Shown in pieces: positions 14,857-21,321 of a stretch of DNA of 21,321 bases. Origin of the DNA: Candidatus Babelota bacterium. Lineage in GTDB: Bacteria > JAGOBX01. The position numbers and the translations under genes were made by a program. Within the stretch, counting starts at the first letter, position 1; each line of letters starts with the position of its first letter. The notes below the pieces were generated by a model. That model had not been told where the DNA came from. It ran no database searches and worked only from the letters and a program-made list of their open reading frames with translations. The stretch covers positions 1-21,321 of the forward strand of contig JAGOBX010000008.1 in assembly GCA_017999075.1 (NCBI GenBank), given 5' to 3'.

Positions 14857-17800
14857 TTATTTTATCACTAAAATCTTGCCTATTTTCTTTTCTTCTCCTT
14901 TTTCAAGCATATAAATATATACGCCGCTTGCAACAGATTGCCCATGATCGTTTTTCCCATCCCAAATAAATCTGTATTGATTCTGACCTGTAGTATTTTC
15001 AGATATTATCTGACCTGTAACTGTAAATATCCTTAACCTTGTTCCAGGCTGAACATTATCAAATATAACATTATTATGACCTATGCCTGAATTCGGCTTA
15101 AACGGGTTCGGATAAACTTTCACATTACCCAAACCAAGATTCAAACTTATATTTGCTCCGAAAACAGAATATATTGAAAAATGATTTATTCTTACAGAAA
15201 CAAGTTTATTTATAGGATCATTAACGCTGTTAGTGACTATTTCCCATTGATTTGAATTTTCATTCAGCCAATAAAAATTCAAACTTGTTACAGGCATACC
15301 TTTAAATAAAGGAGAAATCGTACCGTCAACTATCAGATCATTGTCGTCATCAGGATAACTTATATACAACTGAATATAATTTGAATCAAAATTAGTAAGT
15401 TTTGTTCCATCGCTTTTTTCAAAATTAAATCCTTTTGTTGTTTCAACTAAATTTGTAATTGTTGATAACGGAACAAAATGTGTTAATTTTCTTATAGTTT
15501 CATTTGCCTGAGCTATTTGAGCTTTTATAGTTGAACTGAATGATAATGATTTTTCAAGTTTAACTTTCAAATTCGGATCAACATTCATAAAATACATATA
15601 AAATATTTCGTAAGGTATCACTATCATCGCATACGATTTTAAATAAGTTTCACTTACAAATGTAATAGGCGGGAATGGAGGCAACTTACTCTTTTTCATA
15701 AACAATTGAGTTTCAAATATTTTATTTTGAAAATTAATCGACACCTTTGTCATAGTATCAATGGCAGAATTAAGTTTAAATTCAGCTACTCCATTTGTAA
15801 TAGCAACACTGGAATCAACAAAATTAAGTTTTGATGAATTCAATGTTACCGTATTCCCGTCAAAACAACTTATTATACTTCCTTCATAACTTATCAGATT
15901 AACAAATACAGAAGTTGTACCTGAATTAGTTTGTGTCCATACTTTAAGCTGAGGTATATTGTCAGTCGAATAAATTTTAGTAACAATAAGACTGCTTTGA
16001 GTCATATCGCTTTTATTTGTAGCATTATCTTCCATCTGAATATAATATACATAATTTTTTTCATATTGAGCTGTATCATCTGTAAAATTAGCCGATGTAG
16101 TAGAACCAAGATATATTGGCAACGCCTCATTTTCTGTTAATCTGAAAATATTATATTGTTTAAAATCATCTCCGTATAATTCGTCTGACATATCAGGTTT
16201 GGACCATTTGAACGTTATTATAGGTTTTTCAGAAATAGCGTCAATAACTTTAGTTATTGTTCCTGAGTCAACAACTGGCGGATTATCCAAATCGCAATAA
16301 ACTGTTATTGTATCATAACTTACATTTGTATATTCATCTATTATTTTTACAATTAAAACATTTTCAGTTTTAACTAATAAATTATATGACAACTGTATTT
16401 CAGAGTTCCACTGATTATCATTTAAAATAACAGATGACTTATAATTATTATTTACATATATTGTCACCGTATTCCCGTTATCTGCCGAAGAACTTCCTTT
16501 AAGAAGCAGGGTAATAGAATTAGTATCATATTTTGAAACAGAACTTGTTATTGGATACAAAAATTTAATATTTACAGAATCATTATATTTTATAATAATT
16601 GTATCATAATCTGTTAATCCGTTAAATTTAGAAATAAGCTGCGCTGTCAAATAATTATTTCCTGAAGATAAATTAATGTCATTAAATTCAAATCCACCAT
16701 TTTTAATCTGAATATTTTCTGAAGTTAAATAAATTCCGTTAACAAATAATTTCACCGTATCACCGGCAAAAGAATTATATGAAATACCGCTTATTTTAAT
16801 TAAATTAACATTAGTACAGATGTTATCATTAGGATAGAAAATATCAACATCTACAAGTTTAATATAATTTACCATTATAGTGTCGAATTTTATTCTATTA
16901 AATTTATCTACAAGTTTTACTGCAACACTATCGCCAAGACCTGTAAGTTTAACTGTTCCGCTCCAGTTACCATTAATATTATTTAAAACATATTCAGATT
17001 GTTTAAACGAATTAACATAAAATTCTATTTTGTCGCCTGTATTAACATCATAAGAAGTTCCTGATATCATAATATATTCCGAACTTGTATCATGTAAATC
17101 TACAGGAGAAACAATTTCAATATAAGGATTATCAAAATAATTTATTGTAATATAATCCGTATCATATCTGCCGAACCGGTCTTTTACTAAAATACTGATG
17201 GTATTAGATTGCGATGATAAAAAAGCATTCAGCGTAAACGAACCGTCAATTGAATTTAAAACTGAACTTCCTGCTAAATTACCGTTAACATAAATATACG
17301 TTGTGTCGCCGTTTCCTGTGGATTTTGTAAATCCGGAAATATTAATTGAAGAATTATATGTATCATAATTTAATCCGGAATTTACAGGATTATTTATAAC
17401 AACATCAAGTTCCGGATAATAATATATTATTATTGTATCAAAAGCAGTTCTGTTAAAATTATCGGTTAACTGCAATACAATTGTATTAAATCCTGAATTT
17501 ATTTTTATATTATTAATTAACCAATTATCCGAATATCTGTTATTTATAACATCTTTTGAATCAGAATATAAAATTCCATTCAAATAAATAACTGCAAAAT
17601 CATTTTCTCTAACAGAAACAGTTGTTCCTGATATGGCTATAGTAGAAACATTGGTTTCATAATAATTATCCTGAACCGGCGAAGTTATTGAAACAACAGG
17701 TAAATCCAAATAATTCAGAGTAATCGTATCGTAATCTATTCTTCCAAACTTATCTGTAAGGGCAACATTAATTTTATCGTTTAACCCAGATATATTGCAT

Positions 17801-20800
17801 GTTAATGACCAGTTTTCATTATATGAATTTAAATTAACAAAATTTTGTTTTATGCCGTTAACAAATAATTCTATCGTATCATTCCCGTTAATATTCAACG
17901 ATGTACCTGAAATAATTATGTTTGTCAAACAAGTATCTGTATTATCTTCAGGCATAATTATTTTCACATCTATATCAGGCAGATAATAAATTACAATAGT
18001 GTCATACGAACAATTTGCCACTTTAGGTTTCAGCTGGAGCAGCAATATATTTTTCCCTGGCTCCAATTTTCCATTCAATATACCTGACCATTCTGTATCA
18101 CTCGACAAAATAAATTTCGTCAGAAAAACAGAATCAGAATTTATTGTATCCGATTCGTTATTCATTCTATAAACAAAAATAGAATCTCCAGTTACAGAAT
18201 TAAATGAGGTTCCGCTAAACATTATTGAATTTGAAAATGTATCAATAACATTATCGCACGGCGACTTTATTGAAATTATAGAATATCCTAGATATTTAAT
18301 TATCGACGTATTATATCTTGAAACACCGAATTTATCAGTAAATTTTACAACTATGCTGTCTCCGGCTCCTGCTAAACTTACTGTGCCTGACCAGGTTCCG
18401 TTCATTGAATTTATATTCGAAACAGAGCATAAGGATAATGTATCTCCATTGTAATACCTGATAAATATTTCTATTGTATCTCCATTATTTGAATTATAAC
18501 TTGTTCCTGAAACATTAATCATTTGAACTGCCGTCTCATAATTATCAACAGGCTCGATTATTGACACAGAAGGATTATCAAAATAATGAACTGTTAAACT
18601 GTATGTGTCGAATCTGTTTAACCCGAACCTGTCGTTTATTACTGCATAAACAGTATTTTGCTGAGAAGTCAAACTTGCCGTACCGCTGAATACATTTGAT
18701 ACACCGGTTAAAACCTCGGTATAATTCAAAACATTTCCTGTATAAATTTTTATAATATCTCCTGCACCTGCATTTGATAATGTTCCTGAAATATTTATGA
18801 TTTTAACATTAGTATCGTAACCTCCGAATTGAATAAATTCGATAGGATTTGTAACTGCAATACTTACTCCGCCATAATAATTTACAATAATAGTATCATA
18901 AATTATTCTGCCGAATCTATCAGTTAATTTAGCAACTATTGAATCACCAAAATTTGACAGCACAACAGTTTCAGCCCATATTCCATTCAAATCAGTTAAA
19001 TTAAATTTTGACTGATAAACTCCATTCACAAATAATTCTACTGTATCTCCTATTCTTGTAAATTCTGTTGTTCCGGAAATAATTATGTTTTTAAAAGAAG
19101 TATCATAATTTGACAATGGACTTGTTATAGCTAATTTCGGATATTTGTAAAAGTTAACCTGAACCGTGTCGTAACTTGTTTGTCCGTATCTATCAATAAA
19201 TTTCACTATAACACTGTCAGCATAATTTGATATAGAAACAGCTCCTGTCCATATACCATTCATTCCGATATTAACAACATTAGTCATAATTTGAGGAACA
19301 AATAGATTGTTTACATACAACATCACAGTATCGCCAGTATGATTATATTTAGTGGTTCCTGAAATTTGAACTATACTTGCATCAGTATCAATAATAACAG
19401 TTTTAGATGGAGAAGTTATAGCTAATGTTGGATTACCAAAATAATTTACAGTAACCCGCGAATATTTGAATTTTCCATCATAAAACCCCTGACCTGAGTA
19501 AATATATGCTACAACATTATTTACAGTTGTATCAAATGAATATGTAAATGGTCCTAACTTTACATTTGCGATATGAGTTAAATTAATATAGGTATCAAAT
19601 GATCCGCTATCAGAAGATAGAATATATGATGCCGTATCTTTACCATTTACAGTTAAATAAATAATATCTCCTGACCTGGTATTATACGTAGTTCCGCGAA
19701 TTTGTATTCCGGTTATATAAGTATCACTATTATTCACTGGATATGCAATCTGTATAGATACATTTCCTGAATCAAAATATTGTAACGTAATAGTATCATA
19801 AGCTATTCTTCCAAAACCATCTGTCAACTTAATTGTTAATTTATTATTTCCGTCAAGTAATGGAACTAAATCACATTCCCAATTCCCGTTGCGGTTTAAT
19901 AAAATATAAGTATCCGGTACTATCTGATAATATCCATTTACAAATACTTCTATGGTATCTCCCTGTCTTGAATTATTTGAAGTCCCTGATAAAGTGATTA
20001 TTCTTATATATGTATCATAATCAATTGAATCTGATGTTGTCGGATATTTTATTTTCACAGACAAATCAGGATAATAATTTACAGTTATTGTATCATATGC
20101 AATTGAATTAAAGCTATTGATGAGTTTCGCGGTTATAACGTTTATTGTATCATTTAAATTAATTTGAATGGAAAAATTATCTTTAAATTTTGTTATTGAA
20201 TATTTAGTATCATTCAATATTCCATTAATAAAAATTTCTACTGTGTCATTTGATACAGCATTAAACGTTGTTCCGGAAATAATTATATTTTTAACAAATG
20301 TATCATATAAATTTATTGGGGTGGTGATTCTAATAGATGGTATTCCTATATAATTTATTACCACTGAACAATTACTCGTCCTGCCAAATTTATCAGTTAT
20401 AACCACGAATACTGTATCATTGTAACTGTTTAAATTAATTCCATTAAAGCTCCATGAGCCGGAATCAGAAATAATGTTAGTAGTTCCTTGCTTATATGGA
20501 TGACCTATTTGTTCAACATATAATTCTACCGTATCTCCTGATCTTGTAAAACCTGTAAAACCTCGAATAGTAATTAAAGAATTATTAGTGTCACATTCAG
20601 TACTAGTAGGATAACTTATATAAATCAGCGGAGACGATAGGTAATTTATTGTAACCGTATCATAATAATTTCTCCCAAATTGATCTGTCAACTTAACCAC
20701 TACGGAATCATAATAACCATTCAAACTCACACTTCCAGACCAATTTGAATTCAAAGAAGTCATATTTATTGAATTGACTAGTATATTATTTACAAACAAC

Positions 20801-21321
20801 TGAATAGTATCATTTTTCTGAACATTTAGACTTGTTCCAGATATTGTTAAATAATTTATTGAAGTATCATACAATGTTACAGCAGGGTCGGTAATTTCAA
20901 TAACAGGCATATCAAAATAACTTATCACTGTAGTATCTTGAGAAGAAAGTAAATTAGGCATTATAGGATTAATAACAACTTTTATTATATCATTATATCC
21001 AGTCAAAACTGCACTTCCTATAAACGTACCGTTATTTGTATTTAATGTATAAACCGACTGCAACATTTCATTTATATATATTGCCACTGTATCTCCGATA
21101 AACGATTTATTAGTAGTTCCTGATATAAAAATAGTTTTTGTTTTTGTGTCACTATTATTTAACGGTGAAACAACTTTCACTATTGATTGATAATAATAAT
21201 TCACTGTTATTGTATCATAATATGTTCTTCCGAACTGATCCGTAACTTTCGCTGTTATGCTGTCTTCCTGCGCTGTTATATGCGCTGTCCCTGTCCACGT
21301 TCCGTTCATGCCTGTTATTAC
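14857..21321 (-). CDS. Giant secreted Ig-like repeat protein with T9SS-like C-terminal domain (5' partial)
   Basis: This is probably a surface adhesin or fibre. The frame stays open through base 21321 and its last visible codons continue a repeat, so the N-terminus lies outside the window; at least 2154 residues exist. Counting from the Met at 21309, residues 1-42 end one repeat and 43-1677 hold 17 complete Ig-like repeats of 90-112 residues. About 1678-1784 is FnIII-like (ITFKWSKPD, then YNIFRLTENEALPIYLGST and YVYYIQMEDNATN). About 1785-1887 is an unidentified beta domain. About 1888-2051 ends in a motif often found before such tails (YWLNENSNQWEIV, then VRINHFSIYSVFG). About 2052-2150 is the T9SS/FlgD-Ig-like tail. 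No enzymatic motif is visible. Repeats with GDTIELFVNG and LTDKFGR are characteristic of bacterial surface Ig modules. The next gene downstream encodes a PorV/PorQ protein, consistent with T9SS-type export. Confidence 0.88.
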   Translation of the reverse strand, partial: VITGMNGTWTGTAHITAQEDSITAKVTDQFGRTYYDTITVNYYYQSIVKVVSPLNNSDTKTKTIFISGTTNKSFIGDTVAIYINEMLQSVYTLNTNNGTFIGSAVLTGYNDIIKVVINPIMPNLLSSQDTTVISYFDMPVIEITDPAVTLYDTSINYLTISGTSLNVQKNDTIQLFVNNILVNSINMTSLNSNWSGSVSLNGYYDSVVVKLTDQFGRNYYDTVTINYLSSPLIYISYPTSTECDTNNSLITIRGFTGFTRSGDTVELYVEQIGHPYKQGTTNIISDSGSWSFNGINLNSYNDTVFVVITDKFGRTSNCSVVINYIGIPSIRITTPINLYDTFVKNIIISGTTFNAVSNDTVEIFINGILNDTKYSITKFKDNFSIQINLNDTINVITAKLINSFNSIAYDTITVNYYPDLSVKIKYPTTSDSIDYDTYIRIITLSGTSNNSRQGDTIEVFVNGYYQIVPDTYILLNRNGNWECDLVPLLDGNNKLTIKLTDGFGRIAYDTITLQYFDSGNVSIQIAYPVNNSDTYITGIQIRGTTYNTRSGDIIYLTVNGKDTASYILSSDSGSFDTYINLTHIANVKLGPFTYSFDTTVNNVVAYIYSGQGFYDGKFKYSRVTVNYFGNPTLAITSPSKTVIIDTDASIVQISGTTKYNHTGDTVMLYVNNLFVPQIMTNVVNIGMNGIWTGAVSISNYADSVIVKFIDRYGQTSYDTVQVNFYKYPKLAITSPLSNYDTSFKNIIISGTTEFTRIGDTVELFVNGVYQSKFNLTDLNGIWAETVVLSNFGDSIVAKLTDRFGRIIYDTIIVNYYGGVSIAVTNPIEFIQFGGYDTNVKIINISGTLSNAGAGDIIKIYTGNVLNYTEVLTGVSNVFSGTASLTSQQNTVYAVINDRFGLNRFDTYSLTVHYFDNPSVSIIEPVDNYETAVQMINVSGTSYNSNNGDTIEIFIRYYNGDTLSLCSVSNINSMNGTWSGTVSLAGAGDSIVVKFTDKFGVSRYNTSIIKYLGYSIISIKSPCDNVIDTFSNSIMFSGTSFNSVTGDSIFVYRMNNESDTINSDSVFLTKFILSSDTEWSGILNGKLEPGKNILLLQLKPKVANCSYDTIVIYYLPDIDVKIIMPEDNTDTCLTNIIISGTSLNINGNDTIELFVNGIKQNFVNLNSYNENWSLTCNISGLNDKINVALTDKFGRIDYDTITLNYLDLPVVSITSPVQDNYYETNVSTIAISGTTVSVRENDFAVIYLNGILYSDSKDVINNRYSDNWLINNIKINSGFNTIVLQLTDNFNRTAFDTIIIYYYPELDVVINNPVNSGLNYDTYNSSINISGFTKSTGNGDTTYIYVNGNLAGSSVLNSIDGSFTLNAFLSSQSNTISILVKDRFGRYDTDYITINYFDNPYIEIVSPVDLHDTSSEYIMISGTSYDVNTGDKIEFYVNSFKQSEYVLNNINGNWSGTVKLTGLGDSVAVKLVDKFNRIKFDTIMVNYIKLVDVDIFYPNDNICTNVNLIKISGISYNSFAGDTVKLFVNGIYLTSENIQIKNGGFEFNDINLSSGNNYLTAQLISKFNGLTDYDTIIIKYNDSVNIKFLYPITSSVSKYDTNSITLLLKGSSSADNGNTVTIYVNNNYKSSVILNDNQWNSEIQLSYNLLVKTENVLIVKIIDEYTNVSYDTITVYCDLDNPPVVDSGTITKVIDAISEKPIITFKWSKPDMSDELYGDDFKQYNIFRLTENEALPIYLGSTTSANFTDDTAQYEKNYVYYIQMEDNATNKSDMTQSSLIVTKIYSTDNIPQLKVWTQTNSGTTSVFVNLISYEGSIISCFDGNTVTLNSSKLNFVDSSVAITNGVAEFKLNSAIDTMTKVSINFQNKIFETQLFMKKSKLPPFPPITFVSETYLKSYAMIVIPYEIFYMYFMNVDPNLKVKLEKSLSFSSTIKAQIAQANETIRKLTHFVPLSTITNLVETTKGFNFEKSDGTKLTNFDSNYIQLYISYPDDDNDLIVDGTISPLFKGMPVTSLNFYWLNENSNQWEIVTNSVNDPINKLVSVRINHFSIYSVFGANISLNLGLGNVKVYPNPFKPNSGIGHNNVIFDNVQPGTRLRIFTVTGQIISENTTGQNQYRFIWDGKNDHGQSVASGVYIYMLEKGEEKKIGKILVIK
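14860..15156 (-). other. T9SS type-A-like / FlgD-Ig-like C-terminal sorting domain
   Basis: These are the last ~99 residues of the giant protein. They carry the ordered motif series VKVYPNPFKPNSG, VIFDNVQPGTRLRIFTVTGQII, then YRFIWDGKNDHGQSVASGVYIYML and a final KIGKILVIK. This is the usual form of T9SS-like C-terminal domains in flagellated candidate phyla, where it resembles the FlgD Ig-like module. By analogy it targets the protein through the outer membrane and anchors it at the surface. The sequence alone cannot separate a true sorting signal from a structural Ig domain, but the PorV-like neighbour favours sorting. Confidence 0.8.
16279..21321 (-). repeat. Array of at least 17 complete ~95-residue Ig-like repeats
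   Basis: The unit reads I-x-I-x-x-P-x-x-x-x-D-T, then I-x-I-S-G-T-(S/T), G-D-T-(I/V)-E-(I/L)-F-V-N-G, N-G-x-W-S-G, D-S-(I/V)-x-V-K-L-T-D-(K/R)-F-G-R and Y-D-T-I-(T/I)-V-N-Y. Copies begin, from upstream, at 21183, 20904, 20628, 20337, 20061, 19764, 19428, 19137, 18867, 18570, 18282, 17973, 17697, 17406, 17124, 16854 and 16575, with the tail of one more at 21184-21321. The copy at 19764-19429 is longest (112 residues) and has an insertion before its last strand. The copies are divergent at DNA level; only short strings recur, such as the complement of YDTI codons. Confidence 0.92.

Noticed and set aside
14843-14858. Perfect 16-nt palindrome AATTATTTAAATAATT at the giant gene's stop codon, considered as a terminator
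   Set aside because: It has no G or C in the stem, overlaps the stop codon and lies in DNA so AT-rich that such palindromes are expected by chance.
14860-15156. C-terminal domain considered as evidence for a flgD hook-cap gene
   Set aside because: The domain is the tail of a protein above 2100 residues with surface repeats and no FlgD N-terminal region.
16279-21321. Repeated short strings considered as a CRISPR array or DNA-level tandem repeat
   Set aside because: The repetition follows the reading frame and protein domain boundaries, copies diverge at DNA level and spacing is about 280 nt. This is a protein repeat array.

Overview
The window is an AT-rich (by eye about 30% G+C) bacterial chromosome segment with two blocks of genes. 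It comes from a Gram-negative, flagellated organism. The Gram-negative call rests on KdsB (KDO activation for lipopolysaccharide), a PorV/PorQ-type outer-membrane barrel and a giant secreted protein with a type IX secretion (T9SS)-like C-terminal sorting domain. The flagellar call rests on FliD with an almost perfect sigma-28 promoter in front of it. Motility together with T9SS-like parts and low G+C suggests an uncultured or poorly sampled lineage rather than a typical Bacteroidetes. I cannot place the phylum from this sequence alone.

Plus-strand block (1-6415): the 3' part of a sigma-54-dependent activator with a GAF sensor domain (open at the window edge); a DeoD-type purine nucleoside phosphorylase; a FucI-like sugar isomerase-family protein; a GAF protein with a degenerate, probably non-catalytic GGDEF domain; a small unknown protein; KdsB; and shikimate dehydrogenase AroE. 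From deoD onward the gaps are 13, 12 and 52 nt, followed by two overlaps, so this reads as one transcription unit or two closely spaced ones.

Minus-strand block (6450-21321), read from right to left: a giant repeat protein (at least 2154 residues, N-terminus outside the window) with at least 17 complete copies of a ~95-residue Ig-like repeat, an FnIII-like domain and a T9SS-like C-terminal domain; the PorV/PorQ-family barrel; fliD; a secreted protein combining a parallel beta-helix with twelve copies of a D-x-x-G-x-D-x-Y motif spaced about 27 residues apart; a secreted HEAT-repeat protein overlapping it; and a 5TM-Lyt/PAS hybrid histidine kinase with a C-terminal receiver. The two blocks converge at 6416-6449.

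Three points deserve most attention. First, the beta-helix/D-x-x-G-x-D-x-Y protein and its overlapping HEAT partner form an unrecognised secreted pair. Second, a perfect 12-bp terminator hairpin with a U-tract lies inside the first codons of that protein, where it would end the fliD transcript or act as a translation-sensitive attenuator. Third, a giant T9SS-like adhesin candidate sits directly upstream of a PorV-like protein and a sigma-28-driven fliD. No tRNA, rRNA, CRISPR array, insertion sequence or origin was seen, and no gene-free stretch exceeds 150 bases.
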